This document shows positions 17,845 to 26,781 of a stretch of DNA of 64,000 bases, piece after piece. Under the pieces are notes generated by a model. The model made no database searches. It was given only the letters and a program-made list of their open reading frames with translations, and had not been told where the DNA came from. The DNA comes from Phycisphaerae bacterium (GTDB lineage: Bacteria; Planctomycetota; Phycisphaerae; Phycisphaerales; UBA1924): assembly GCA_030432905.1 (NCBI GenBank), contig JAUILU010000003.1, positions 1 through 64,000 on the forward strand, given 5' to 3'. Both the position numbers and the translations under genes were made by a program. Position 1 is the first letter of the stretch. Every line of letters starts with the position of its first letter.

Positions 17845-19026
17845 TCAACTTGACTTGAGTGCTTGTGTAATCGGCAGGCGGAGGCACCTGATCGTCGGCG
17901 GGATCGCCCCGACGAATCCGACGATGGCGCCGCCTGCGAGACCTATGAGAATGACCGGCGCGTCGATTGTGATCGCGAACGCGCCCATTGAAAACCTGAC
18001 GGCAACGCCGTTGAGGAAGATCAGACCGATCGCGATCCCGATGACCGCGCCGCACGCCGCCATGAACATCGACTCCTCGGCGAGATTGATCATGATCGCG
18101 TGCCTGCGGAAGCCGAGCGCCTGGAGCATCCCAATCTCACGAACGCGGGCCGCGAACGAGGCGTACATCGTGTTCAGCCCGCCGAGCAGCCCACCGGCGG
18201 AGATGAGAGCAGCGGTGATGAGGATCATGATCCTGATCGGGCGATAGAACGCGTCGATGGAACTGTAGTAGTCCACCTCGCGGATCGCCGCGAGTTCCAG
18301 GTCGAGCCTGCTCTTTGCGAACATGTCAACATCGGCGAAGGTCGCATCATCTAGCGAGATGACGGCACACGACAATGAAGCGCCTCGCTTCGTCGCGATC
18401 TGCAGATCGGTCAGCGGAATCCACACCTCGGCGTCCATTACCGTGTTCGGCGCAGAGAATCGGCCGACGATGGTCCAGTCTCTGCTGTCGAAGTTGAGCG
18501 TCTGCCCGATGGCAAGCTCCCGTTCTGGCACACCGAGTCTTGTTGATGCGAGTGCGCCGACCATGATCTCGTTCATGCCCGCCGAGGGGAATCGGCCTTC
18601 GACGATCTCGACTTCGCTGTGCACGAGGAGCGCCTCGCGCTGCACGCCTCGCATGACGGACTGGAGCTGCGATTCGTCGCCTTCTTCGAGCCTGAGCGGC
18701 AGGGCCATGTGAATCTCGGGAGAGACGTACCGCACGCCGGCGGTTTCTTTCAGCCCGGCGATCGAAGCGGATGCAACGCCCGCGGCGCTGGCCGGGATCT
18801 CGGAACGCTCAATCGCTTCTTCGCTCCCGGTGCCGAGCAGGATGACGTTCTCATGGATCGCCGAGTGCTGCGAGAGCGTGAGCTGCATGCCCCGCACGAA
18901 CCCGGCCGCTGAGAGCACAAGCAAGACCACGAGCGCAGAACCGAAAAGCGACGCGATGAGTCTGGTTCGGCTCCTGCCGAGGTTGCGTAGTGCGTATTCG
19001 AATGGGATTTCACGGATCTTCGCCAT
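17845..19026 (-). CDS. MacB/FtsX-type ABC transporter permease (second)
   Basis: The 393-residue inner-membrane protein has the FtsX layout: one N-terminal helix (LIASLFGSALVVLLVLSAAGF), a long periplasmic domain (about 45-265) and three C-terminal helices (IMILITAALISAGGLLGGLN, FMAACGAVIGIAIGLIF, VILIGLAGGAIVGFVGAI). It should pair with the preceding permease and the ATPase to move a substrate from periplasm or membrane to the outside, with the membrane fusion protein. Only three bases separate it from the first permease. Confidence 0.88.
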   Translation of the reverse strand: MAKIREIPFEYALRNLGRSRTRLIASLFGSALVVLLVLSAAGFVRGMQLTLSQHSAIHENVILLGTGSEEAIERSEIPASAAGVASASIAGLKETAGVRYVSPEIHMALPLRLEEGDESQLQSVMRGVQREALLVHSEVEIVEGRFPSAGMNEIMVGALASTRLGVPERELAIGQTLNFDSRDWTIVGRFSAPNTVMDAEVWIPLTDLQIATKRGASLSCAVISLDDATFADVDMFAKSRLDLELAAIREVDYYSSIDAFYRPIRIMILITAALISAGGLLGGLNTMYASFAARVREIGMLQALGFRRHAIMINLAEESMFMAACGAVIGIAIGLIFLNGVAVRFSMGAFAITIDAPVILIGLAGGAIVGFVGAIPPTIRCLRLPITQALKSS

Positions 19027-19029
19027 GCG

Positions 19030-20181
19030 CTACACCGCCCTGAAACAGGATGCGATCTCCCGCCTTGAAGCCTGCAACGCCGGGACAAGCCCCGCGAGCA
19101 CACCGATCGAGCCGCAGATCAGGATGCCGGTTACGAGCAGCATCGGGCTGGCGGTGATCGGGATCGACTGCCCCTCGACCGAGAGCGCAAAGCTGCCGAG
19201 CTGCGCGATGAGCATCGCGGCGACGGCCCCGATGCTGCCGCCGATGATCGCGAGCATCACGCCCTCGAGCACGATGAGCAGCATGATCAATCGGCCGCTG
19301 AACCCGAGCGTTTGGAGCACGCCGTGCTCTTGGATTCGGCTCTGCACGCTGAGCACGATCGAGTTTCCGACGAGCGCGAGGATGGCGGCGAGGCATCCGA
19401 TGCCAAGCCAGCTCGCAAATCCGACTAGCTCGATCACATCGTCGGCGATCTTGCCCACGAATGCCTTCTCGGTGTACGTCGAGGTCGGCTCCTGCGCGGT
19501 TCGGAACAGTTCGTCGATGTCCTCTGCGACCGACTCAAGCTGTGCAGGATCGTTTACCTTCACCTGGAATTGCGTGACGATGCCGAGTTGGTCCCGTCCT
19601 GCAAGTTGAACGAATTCGAGCGAGGTGTAAGCAACGTTCTCGTCCTGCGGATCATCGGAGCTGATCACACCCGCGACGTACGACGTAATGCCCGCGGCAT
19701 CGAACGTCATTCCGGGCTTGAGGCCCCGTCTGTTTGCGAGGGTCTCGCCGATGAGCGAAGCGTCGGTCCGGCGCTCCCAGTCATCGAGACTTCCGGAAAC
19801 GATCGTGATCTTGCTGCCTTTGTCGTCGATGAACTCGTCCTTCGGGACGCCACGGAACGTGACCACGTCGAGGCTGGTTCTGCAGTTGGAGACCACAACC
19901 TTCATCGGGATCGCGGATGCAACGCCGTCGATGCGTTCGATTTTGCTCTGGTAGTCCTGCGGCAACTGGCTCGTTGCGGGGCAGAAACGATCCTTGCGGT
20001 AGACGACGAGGCTGGTGTCGCTCGCCGACGCCTGCGTTGCGGTCGTGACGCCTTGCTGCATCGCCTGAACGACGGTGAACAGGAACATGGCGATGCCTAT
20101 GCCCGCGATTGTGAGCAGCGATCGGATTCTGTGCCGGGTGACCTGCTTGAGGACGTATGGAAAGAGCTTGATCGGGTTCAT
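19030..20181 (-). CDS. MacB/FtsX-type ABC transporter permease (first)
   Basis: The 383-residue protein has an N-terminal helix (SLLTIAGIGIAMFLFTVVQA), a periplasmic MacB-like domain from about 45 to 260 and three helices at the C-terminal end (LGIGCLAAILALVGNSIVL, LLIVLEGVMLAIIGGSIGAV, MLLVTGILICGSIGVLAGLV). Its start overlaps the ATPase stop (ATGA). Two different permeases with one ATPase suggest a heterodimeric membrane part. Confidence 0.88.
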   Translation of the reverse strand: MNPIKLFPYVLKQVTRHRIRSLLTIAGIGIAMFLFTVVQAMQQGVTTATQASASDTSLVVYRKDRFCPATSQLPQDYQSKIERIDGVASAIPMKVVVSNCRTSLDVVTFRGVPKDEFIDDKGSKITIVSGSLDDWERRTDASLIGETLANRRGLKPGMTFDAAGITSYVAGVISSDDPQDENVAYTSLEFVQLAGRDQLGIVTQFQVKVNDPAQLESVAEDIDELFRTAQEPTSTYTEKAFVGKIADDVIELVGFASWLGIGCLAAILALVGNSIVLSVQSRIQEHGVLQTLGFSGRLIMLLIVLEGVMLAIIGGSIGAVAAMLIAQLGSFALSVEGQSIPITASPMLLVTGILICGSIGVLAGLVPALQASRREIASCFRAV

Positions 20182-20885
20182 GCCAGCACCTCCTCGTGCT
20201 GCGGGCTTTCATCGTGGTTCACGAGTCCGCCTTTTTCGAGATGGAGTGTGCGTGTCGCGAACGCGGTTGTCGCGGGGTCGTGCGTGACCATGAGGATGGT
20301 CTTGCCGAGTTCGACGTTGAGCCGCTGCAACAGGCGCATGATGTCGTTCGCGCTCGACTTGTCGAGATCGCCGGTCGGTTCGTCGGCGACGATGATCGCG
20401 GGATCGGTCACGATCGCGCGTGCGATGGCAACGCGCTGCTCTTGCCCGCCCGAGAGCTGGCGCGGGAAGTGGTCGTGCCTGTCGGCGATCCCGACAATCT
20501 CGAGCGTTTCGCTGATTCGCTTGTGCCGTTCGCGTCGGCTCATGCCGTGCAGGAGCAGGGGCAGCTCGACGTTCTCGTACGCGGACAAGACCGGCACAAG
20601 GTTGTAGAGCTGAAAGACATAGCCGACGTTGCCCGAACGCCACGCGGCGAGTTTGTTTCTGCTGAGTCCTGCGAGGTTGACGCCGTCAACGATCAGCTTG
20701 CCGGAGGTCGGCGTATCGATCGCGGCGACGAGGTTGAGCAGCGTGGTTTTACCGCTGCCGCTGGGCCCCATCAGCCCGATGAACTCGCCCTGCTCGACGG
20801 TTAGGTCGAGGTTGTCGAGCGGGCGGATGACGTTGTCGCCCTTGGTGTACTCTCGGGTCAGCCCGATGCATTCGATGAAACTCAT
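20178..20885 (-). CDS. ABC transporter ATP-binding protein (MacB/LolD type)
   Basis: The 235-residue ATPase has Walker A GPSGSGKTTLLN (about 40-51), the signature LSGGQEQRVAIARA, Walker B IIVADEPTGDLDK and the switch histidine in VTHDPAT, so it should be active. The LNLVAAIDTPTSG and FQLYNLVPVLSAYENVE segments are typical of the LolD/MacB/FtsE group. It overlaps the membrane fusion gene upstream and the first permease downstream by four bases each. Confidence 0.93.
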   Translation of the reverse strand: MSFIECIGLTREYTKGDNVIRPLDNLDLTVEQGEFIGLMGPSGSGKTTLLNLVAAIDTPTSGKLIVDGVNLAGLSRNKLAAWRSGNVGYVFQLYNLVPVLSAYENVELPLLLHGMSRRERHKRISETLEIVGIADRHDHFPRQLSGGQEQRVAIARAIVTDPAIIVADEPTGDLDKSSANDIMRLLQRLNVELGKTILMVTHDPATTAFATRTLHLEKGGLVNHDESPQHEEVLA

Positions 20886-22459
20886 GGCTGGCCTCCTTGC
20901 AGTGTCTTTGCTGTGAACGAGACCCGCTGATTCTGTGAAAGTGACGCATCGGCGGCGGCCAGCAGATCGCTCGCGTGCAGTTCTCCCGTCACACGCTCAT
21001 AGCCGTCTTCTTGTCCGAGGCGATCGACCCGGACGATCTCGACTCGACCGACCTGGCCCTTGCGCTGTCTGATCGCGCTGACATGAGCCTCTTCACCCAT
21101 ATCTGAGATCCGGTCGGGGCTGACGAGAAAGACTGAGCGTTGGCTCTCGTCAGATGAAGCCGAACTCGAGGTTTGCGTGCTCCCGCGAGGTAGGAACTTG
21201 ACGCGCGTGAGCATCTCGGGCTTGAGGATGGGCAGCGGGTTCTTGACACTGACCTTGACCTGAAGCGTGTTCTTCTGGAGATCGGCTTCGTGTGTGATCC
21301 TCGCGACCTCGCCCTGGAACTCGGTGTCGGGCAGGACATCGATGACGACTTCGCACTGCTGGCCGACAAACAGTTCTGCCGCGTCTGCGAGCGGGACATC
21401 GACGCGGACCTGCAGTTTGCTGGGGTCGTAGAGGTGCAGGATGTGCGCCGAGTGCATCGAGTCCATCTGCAGCATGACCTTGTCGCCCGGCTGCTTGAGC
21501 CGGCGCTGCACGTTGCCGGAGATCGGCGCCTCGATGGTCATCCGGTCGAGCCGGAGCTGAGCGGTGTCGACGGCGGACTGTGCAGCCCTCGCGTTTGCAT
21601 CCGCTCGCGCCACGCTCGCCCTTGCAGAGTCGAGCCTGAGTCTGTCATCGACACGCAGGCTGGCGGCTTCGGTCGCTGCATCCAGTTCGCTCTGGTACTC
21701 GGCGAGATGTGACTCGAGGATGCCGCGTCGCTGCTGGGTGGCCCGGAGCATGCCCGCCTGTGCATCAACGGCTTTCTGCTGAAGAATGATCTTGGTATCG
21801 GTCGCAGCTCCCGACTGGAGCGCTTCAGTCGAGCGCTCGAGCTCTTCCTGCAAGCCTTCGAGCCGAGCCGTTTCCATCGCGATCAGCGAGTCGAGCTGCT
21901 CGAGTTCGTTCTGCTTGGTCGCGATCTTGGCTCTGTAGACGCCGACCATGCGCTGGTCTTCGACCGGGTTGTCCCAGTCGGTCTGGGCCGCTTCGAGAGC
22001 CGCCTGGGCTGTTTGTTGCTCGGCGGCTGCGAGCATGAGCCGGGCCTTCGCATCTTCGAGCGCGAGCTTTGCATCCTCATCAACCAGCGTCGCAACGAGC
22101 TGGCCCGCTTCTACGGCTTCGCCCTCGAGCACGAGGATTTCATCGACCACACCGTCGGCGAGCGCGGTGCAGGCGACGAGGTAGGGGTCGGCTTCGAGCC
22201 AGCCCGGGGCCTGGACAACTCGGCCGCCGGTGGTCGGCTGAGCCTCGGTCACGACTGGCGCCGAGACGTGCTCGGCGATGACCGGCTCCACGTCAACCGC
22301 GGCGACGGGCACGAAGGTGTTGAACAAGGTGCCCGCGGTGACGGCAACGAGCACGCCGACGATCGCAAGCGGGACGAGCACCGCCCTGCGGTTACGTTTC
22401 GGCATCGGAACGCCGGCTGCGCCCTGCGCTTTTGCCGGCTGACTGTCTTGGGATTGCAT
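20882..22459 (-). CDS. HlyD/MacA-type periplasmic membrane fusion protein
   Basis: The 525-residue protein has an N-terminal membrane helix (AVLVPLAIVGVLVAVTAGTL, about 26-45), a barrel-sandwich (lipoyl-like) domain near 90-130, a long coiled coil from about 130 to 300 rich in Ala, Glu, Gln and Leu, then beta domains beginning with IEAPISGNVQRRLKQPGDKV and LQVRVDVPLADAAELFVGQQ. It links the inner-membrane ABC part to an outer-membrane channel, which is not encoded here. It is the first transport gene of the operon. Confidence 0.88.
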   Translation of the reverse strand: MQSQDSQPAKAQGAAGVPMPKRNRRAVLVPLAIVGVLVAVTAGTLFNTFVPVAAVDVEPVIAEHVSAPVVTEAQPTTGGRVVQAPGWLEADPYLVACTALADGVVDEILVLEGEAVEAGQLVATLVDEDAKLALEDAKARLMLAAAEQQTAQAALEAAQTDWDNPVEDQRMVGVYRAKIATKQNELEQLDSLIAMETARLEGLQEELERSTEALQSGAATDTKIILQQKAVDAQAGMLRATQQRRGILESHLAEYQSELDAATEAASLRVDDRLRLDSARASVARADANARAAQSAVDTAQLRLDRMTIEAPISGNVQRRLKQPGDKVMLQMDSMHSAHILHLYDPSKLQVRVDVPLADAAELFVGQQCEVVIDVLPDTEFQGEVARITHEADLQKNTLQVKVSVKNPLPILKPEMLTRVKFLPRGSTQTSSSASSDESQRSVFLVSPDRISDMGEEAHVSAIRQRKGQVGRVEIVRVDRLGQEDGYERVTGELHASDLLAAADASLSQNQRVSFTAKTLQGGQP

Positions 22460-22526
22460 TCTTAGCTCCTGAGTGATCGAACACAGGCGCGCTATTTGAG
22501 CGCGCAGACTGGGTATGAACGATGAC

Positions 22527-22934
22527 TCAGGCTATTGGAGGCCACGTGATATCCTGCTGATATCCGTGCGCCAGCGTGGACAGAGGAAACTCCGTCGCAC
22601 GAGTGGACTGGTCGAATGGCGAGACCGCCATTGAAATAGGCAGGGTTGTCACCACTGGCATGACCTTGACGCAGCACGCCGAGGGGCAGTCGCAGCCCTG
22701 GTCCGAGCACGGCTCGTCGTTTGAGCCGTCCTCGGGTTCGCAGCCGGTGTCAGAATCACAGCAGTCAGACTCCGCGGCGGGTGCGCAGCAATCATCCTGC
22801 GAATCGGCAACCAAGACTGTCTCTGTTGTATCCGAGGAAGTATCCGCCACACAGACCGTCGCGTGGGCGCGCGGCGTTACCCCGCCGAGCAGCAGGGAAA
22901 CAACCATCAGCCATGTAGCGATACTCTTGGCCAC
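22527..22934 (-). CDS. Cys-rich exported protein heading the ABC operon
   Basis: The 135-residue product starts at GTG (an ATG lies nine codons in) and has a signal peptide (SIATWLMVVSLLLGG, cleaved near AHA-TV). The mature part has 11 cysteines between about residues 28 and 90, many paired (DDCCAP, SDCCDS, SACCVK) and set among Asp, Glu and Ser. This suggests metal binding or a disulfide-rich stalk. Similar short Cys-rich exported proteins often precede metal-efflux operons, but no family is recognised here. It lies 67 bp before the membrane fusion gene on the same strand. If the -10 at 22941-22946 is used, the GTG would sit at or near the transcript 5' end. Confidence 0.65.
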   Translation of the reverse strand: MAKSIATWLMVVSLLLGGVTPRAHATVCVADTSSDTTETVLVADSQDDCCAPAAESDCCDSDTGCEPEDGSNDEPCSDQGCDCPSACCVKVMPVVTTLPISMAVSPFDQSTRATEFPLSTLAHGYQQDITWPPIA

Positions 22935-22940
22935 GTTACC

Positions 22941-22960
22941 AGTATATATCGGTCAGACCG
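22941..22960 (-). promoter_or_regulatory. Promoter with palindromic operator for the ABC operon
   Basis: On the - strand TATACT (22946-22941) is a good -10. Directly upstream is the perfect 11-bp palindrome CGGTCTGACCG (22960-22950), where a repressor or MerR-like activator would sit between -35 and -10. GGAATACTCG farther upstream (22972-22963) could contribute a -35. No regulator gene is adjacent. Confidence 0.45.
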
Positions 22961-23037
22961 CTCGAGTATTCCAATCTGGATTCATTCACACCAGAGAGCG
23001 GCTTGTAGGGCCTCTACAAGGAGCTACTGGACCGATA

Positions 23038-23865
23038 TCACCGGCCCCGCCGTCTTGCCAGAACCGCGAGACCCGACAGGAACACAAAGCCGGTCGCCGG
23101 GGTGGGCACCTTGATGGCCGAGAACCGCTCGATGGTCTGTGTCTGCGCCCCGGGCGCGTTCCGGGTTTGGAAAAGGAACGTCGCATCGAACTCGTCCGGG
23201 CTGGTAAACCGCAGGTCGGCGAGGATGTTGCGCGGGATGTTGGTCGTGCTGCCGTCGAAAGACCGAAAGCCCGGGCGCGACGTGTTGGTCACGACGCGGA
23301 AGCCGACGCTGTCTGCAGTCTCGAAGACGCCCTGCATGAAATCGCCCGACTGGTCGGTCAAGCGGAGAGTCTGGTCATCCACGGTCAGGTCGTACTGCTC
23401 GGTGCGGCTCGAGAGCAACGCCCCGGTCTGCGGATCGAGCGACTGGATCGAGACCTCCCACTGGCCTTCCAGCGAAACATCTCCCTGCTCGGGCGAGTCC
23501 AGCCGTGTGATGAAGTCTGGCGAGGTCCCCGGTGCGCGCCAGATGTCTGAGGAGAACGGCGTGCCCTGATAGACAAGATCGAAGCTCGCGGTGTTCTGGT
23601 CCGAGAAACTGCCCGTGCCGGTGAGGCCCACGTCCCAGGTGGTGTCGCCGTTGGTTTCGATGGTGCCCGTGAACGGGGCGAAGCCTTGGACATCGCTGAA
23701 CTCGTATCGGCGGTCCCCGGGTGCGTCCCAGATGTGGACCCACTCGGTCCCATCGGAGCCCGCGGATGCGAAGTGGTGGAAAAACACGCCGCGGGGCTCG
23801 ATGGGCTGTGCGACGGCGGCTGATGTGGTTACGGCAAACAGGGCAATGAAACTTTGGCAACGCAT
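23038..23865 (-). CDS. Secreted protein with PEP-CTERM-like sorting tail
   Basis: The 275-residue protein has a signal peptide (CQSFIALFAVTTSAAVAQ) and ends in VPTPATGFVFLSGLAVLARRRGR: a Pro motif, a hydrophobic helix and an Arg cluster, the layout of PEP-CTERM and related sorting signals handled by exosortases. The middle is beta-rich, with WDVGLTGTGSFSDQNTASF and WEVSIQSLDPQTGALLSS, and has no catalytic motif that I recognise. It is probably a surface protein. It is divergent from the AraC gene, 76 bp away. Confidence 0.78.
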   Translation of the reverse strand: MRCQSFIALFAVTTSAAVAQPIEPRGVFFHHFASAGSDGTEWVHIWDAPGDRRYEFSDVQGFAPFTGTIETNGDTTWDVGLTGTGSFSDQNTASFDLVYQGTPFSSDIWRAPGTSPDFITRLDSPEQGDVSLEGQWEVSIQSLDPQTGALLSSRTEQYDLTVDDQTLRLTDQSGDFMQGVFETADSVGFRVVTNTSRPGFRSFDGSTTNIPRNILADLRFTSPDEFDATFLFQTRNAPGAQTQTIERFSAIKVPTPATGFVFLSGLAVLARRRGR

Positions 23866-23886
23866 GAACGAACTCCGGGATTCTGT

Positions 23887-23914
23887 GGAACCAAACGCAA
23901 CCGAACGCGTCTAG
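23887..23914 (+). promoter_or_regulatory. Possible ECF-type promoter upstream of the AraC gene
   Basis: GGAAC (23887-23891), a 17-base spacer and GTCTAG (23909-23914) match the common ECF sigma pattern GGAAC-N16/17-GTCTA. The sequence just before, ATTCTGT, is shared with sites at 8809 and 13794. The -10 is about 28 bp ahead of the first possible AraC start. Confidence 0.45.
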
Positions 23915-23941
23915 TACGATGTAACGTACAGGCCGATCCGG

Positions 23942-24952
23942 ATGACGCTTTCAGAATCCTGCGCGCCGTGTGATCTGCCAAGCCAGAGGAGTATGGACAG
24001 GGCTCGCATGCACTCCAACGCACAAGAACTTGCTTGCTTTAACGACGGCACCCGCATGTCGCTCGCGTCACAGACGTTCAGCCTCGGGCGTCATGTGTTT
24101 ACGAACAGCGACAGCGAATGGAAGCAGCATCGGCAGCTGACCGCCGACCCCTTTATCGCGTTCAGCGAGACCCCGATCGAGGCGTCGTTCGACGGGCACT
24201 GGCCGGCGGTTCTGAGCCGATCGAACGTGGCGACTCCGAAGGTGCGTTCTGGTTACACGCGCGTGCCGAGGTCCGCCGCGGGGCACCGTGTGAGCTGGAT
24301 CCGGACCAGCGCCCCGATCATGACCGAGATCGCGAGCAAGCACGACCAGTCCTGCCTCGACCGCCCCGACTCACCCTTCGAGCACAGCACCGCGCCGACC
24401 GATGTTCGAGCCGCGACTCTGATCGATTGGCTCTCGCGGGCCGCGTTCATGTACAACACGACCATCGACCCGATGCTCTTCGATGAGATCGCGCTCACGA
24501 TCCTCGACTTGATCGCACACCGGGCCGCTGAGGTGAAGGACCGCCGCTCCAGCAAACGTGGAGCAACACCCAAGAAACAGCGAGAGATCGCCAACAGCAT
24601 CTGCATGGAGATCTCGACTCGGTATGGTGAGAAGCTGGCGATCTCGGATCTCGCGGACGCACTGGGCATCTCGCCCGCGTACCTCAGCCGGATCTTTCGG
24701 CTTCAGACAGGCCAGAGCATCCATCAGTATCTGATCTGCACGCGGCTGCTCAACGCGCTTGCGATGCTTCCTGACACGAACGGTTCGCTCGCGGTCGTCG
24801 CGGCTCGCTGCGGGTTCTCGAGCCACGCGCACCTGACCAGCACCTGCACCACGCTGCTCGGCCAGCCGCCGAGGCAACTCGACCGCAGGGACGCGATCCG
24901 GAACCTGATGCTGCTGATGAACTCGGCTACCGACACGAACAATTCACGCTGA
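23942..24952 (+). CDS. AraC-family transcriptional regulator
   Basis: The 336-residue protein ends with a double helix-turn-helix domain (about 215-320): LAISDLADALGISPAYLSRI for the first HTH and LAVVAARCGFSSHAHLTSTC for the second, then GQPPRQLDRRD. The N-terminal half has no cupin motif that I can recognise and its effector is unknown. Starts at 23942, 23993 or 24008 are all possible. It precedes the kynurenine cluster by 127 bp in the same direction and may be its activator; that is inference from position. Confidence 0.85.
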   Translation: MTLSESCAPCDLPSQRSMDRARMHSNAQELACFNDGTRMSLASQTFSLGRHVFTNSDSEWKQHRQLTADPFIAFSETPIEASFDGHWPAVLSRSNVATPKVRSGYTRVPRSAAGHRVSWIRTSAPIMTEIASKHDQSCLDRPDSPFEHSTAPTDVRAATLIDWLSRAAFMYNTTIDPMLFDEIALTILDLIAHRAAEVKDRRSSKRGATPKKQREIANSICMEISTRYGEKLAISDLADALGISPAYLSRIFRLQTGQSIHQYLICTRLLNALAMLPDTNGSLAVVAARCGFSSHAHLTSTCTTLLGQPPRQLDRRDAIRNLMLLMNSATDTNNSR

Positions 24953-25013
24953 AATCAGGCTTGTTTCTCAATCCTCACGGCGTCCAATGTCGCCCGTCGC
25001 GGGCTACATTCAG

Positions 25014-25035
25014 GCAGTGTGCGCACTGTTATACT
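25014..25035 (+). promoter_or_regulatory. Possible promoter and operator of the kynurenine cluster
   Basis: TATACT at 25030-25035 is a fair -10 about 45 bp before the 3-hydroxyanthranilate dioxygenase ATG. It is preceded by an inverted repeat CAGTG-TGCG-CACTG (25014-25027) that could be an operator. A convincing -35 is not visible. The rest of 24953-25079 shows nothing else. Confidence 0.35.
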
Positions 25036-25079
25036 TGTGCGGGGCACGCGGGAGCGTGTCTGTATCAGGAGGCCGTGAC

Positions 25080-25661
25080 ATGACCACGTACCAGCCCGAC
25101 CCGACGCCGCCGTTCAATCTGATGAAGTGGATCGAGGAGCACAAGGACGAGTTCACGCCGCCGGTGATGAACAAACAGTTCTACAAGGGCGCCGACGATG
25201 TGATCGTCTTTGTTTCGACCGGCCCCAACAACCGCAACGACTACCACGTGAACCCGACCGAGGAGCTGTTCTACCAGCTCAAGGGCGACATCTCGGTGCG
25301 CATCCGCCCGCCGGGCCAGGACAAGCCCCGCGAGGTCGTCATCCGCGAGGGCGAGCTGTGGCTCTGCCCGCGCTGGGTGCCCCACCGCCCGCAGCGCCCG
25401 GCCGACACGGTGGGCCTGATCGTCGAATTCCCCCGCACGCACAACAGCGAAGAGGTGCTCGACGATGCGCTCCGCTGGTACTGCGAGGAGTGCGACACGC
25501 TCGTCCACGAAGCCAAGTTCCGTCTTGCCAGCATCGACGAGGATCTGCACGAGGCGATGGACAACTTCTGGAACGGGCCGGAAGCCGGGCGGACCTGCCC
25601 GAACTGCAACGTCGTGATCGAACGGGCCGGCGAGTTTGATCTGTCGAGCATCGAGCACTAA
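25080..25661 (+). CDS. nbaC: 3-hydroxyanthranilate 3,4-dioxygenase
   Basis: It opens the ring of 3-hydroxyanthranilate to 2-amino-3-carboxymuconate semialdehyde, using Fe(II) in a cupin. The ATG at 25080 has a perfect AGGAGG eight bases upstream and gives 193 residues, typical of bacterial enzymes. Metal ligands by family comparison are His56 and Glu62 (YHVNPTEELFYQ) and His102 (WVPHRPQRP). A second, rubredoxin-like metal site is present in YCEEC (Cys135/138) and CPNC (Cys173/176). It is the first gene of the kynurenine set, 17 bp ahead of the next gene. Confidence 0.95.
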   Translation: MTTYQPDPTPPFNLMKWIEEHKDEFTPPVMNKQFYKGADDVIVFVSTGPNNRNDYHVNPTEELFYQLKGDISVRIRPPGQDKPREVVIREGELWLCPRWVPHRPQRPADTVGLIVEFPRTHNSEEVLDDALRWYCEECDTLVHEAKFRLASIDEDLHEAMDNFWNGPEAGRTCPNCNVVIERAGEFDLSSIEH

Positions 25662-25678
25662 GGGCGATACACTCACGC

Positions 25679-26767
25679 ATGTGCAACGGCTCACCAGCGA
25701 AAATCGACCTGCATACGCACATCTTGCCGCCCGACTGGCCCGATCTGGCCGACCGGTTCGGTGAGGGCAAATGGCTCAGCATGCAGAAAGAGCACGCGCA
25801 GGACGGCTCGTGCTGCGGCGCGGCGCTCTACTGCGAGGGCAAGCACTTCCGCGACGTGAAGCTCAACTGCTTCGACCACGCCATCCGGCTTGAGGACATG
25901 GACAGCACAGGGGTGACCGTGCAGGCGCTGAGCACGGTGCCCGTCATGTTCAGCTACTGGTCGAAGAAGGAGCACGGGCTCTACCTGGCCAAGATTCTCA
26001 ACGACCACATCGCCGAGGTCTGCCGGGCGCACCCGACACGGTTCGTCGGGCTTGGCACACTGCCCATGCAGTGCCCGGAGTTCGCGGCGAAGGAACTCGA
26101 ACGCTGTGTCAACGAGCTCGGGATGCGCGGCGTGCAGATCGGTTCGCACATCGACCGGGGCGATTCGCCCGACTGGAACCTGAACGAGCCAGAGGTGATG
26201 GCGGTCTTTGAGGCCGCGGCGGATCTCGGGGCGTGCGTGTTTGTCCACCCGTGGGACATGATGGGCTCGGACCAGATGAGAAAGTACTGGCTGCCCTGGC
26301 TTGTCGGCATGCCCGCGGAAACGAGCCGGGCGATGTGCTCGGTGATCTTCGGCGGCGTGCTGGACAAGATCCCGAACCTGCGCATCGCCTTCGCCCACGG
26401 CGGCGGCTCCTTCCCGGGCACCATCGGACGCATCGAGCACGGCTTCAACGTTCGGCCAGATCTCTGCGCTATCGACAACCCGAACAACCCGCGCGACTAT
26501 CTCGCGCACACAGACGCCAACAGCAACGCACAGCCAGCAAAGGTTTACGTGGACTCGCTCGTTCATGATCCATCGGCACTTGACCATCTGATCGGGATCT
26601 TCGGAGCCGAGCGGATCGCTCTCGGGTCTGACTACCCGTTCCCGCTTGGTGAGCACGTCCCGGGCGCGATGATCCAGGCGATGGATCATCTCTCGACGCA
26701 GACCAAGCACAGACTCCTCGCGGGCACGGCTCTCGAATTCCTCGGCATGTCCGGGCTGCCGAGCTGA
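25679..26767 (+). CDS. nbaD: 2-amino-3-carboxymuconate-6-semialdehyde decarboxylase
   Basis: This zinc-dependent decarboxylase (ACMSD) of the amidohydrolase fold turns the dioxygenase product into 2-aminomuconate semialdehyde, steering carbon away from quinolinate and NAD. The 362-residue protein has the HxH pair in DLHTHILPPDW (His12, His14), His190 in VHPWDMMG, His240 in AHGGGSFPG and Asp318 in GSDYPFPLGE, the full metal and catalytic set. It lies between the dioxygenase and kynureninase genes with short gaps. Confidence 0.95.
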   Translation: MCNGSPAKIDLHTHILPPDWPDLADRFGEGKWLSMQKEHAQDGSCCGAALYCEGKHFRDVKLNCFDHAIRLEDMDSTGVTVQALSTVPVMFSYWSKKEHGLYLAKILNDHIAEVCRAHPTRFVGLGTLPMQCPEFAAKELERCVNELGMRGVQIGSHIDRGDSPDWNLNEPEVMAVFEAAADLGACVFVHPWDMMGSDQMRKYWLPWLVGMPAETSRAMCSVIFGGVLDKIPNLRIAFAHGGGSFPGTIGRIEHGFNVRPDLCAIDNPNNPRDYLAHTDANSNAQPAKVYVDSLVHDPSALDHLIGIFGAERIALGSDYPFPLGEHVPGAMIQAMDHLSTQTKHRLLAGTALEFLGMSGLPS

Positions 26768-26781
26768 TCTATGATGCTCGC

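Noticed and set aside
20929-20945. Another GATTCTGTG match on the + strand
   Set aside because: It lies inside the membrane fusion gene (opposite strand) without a -10 and without a + strand gene downstream.
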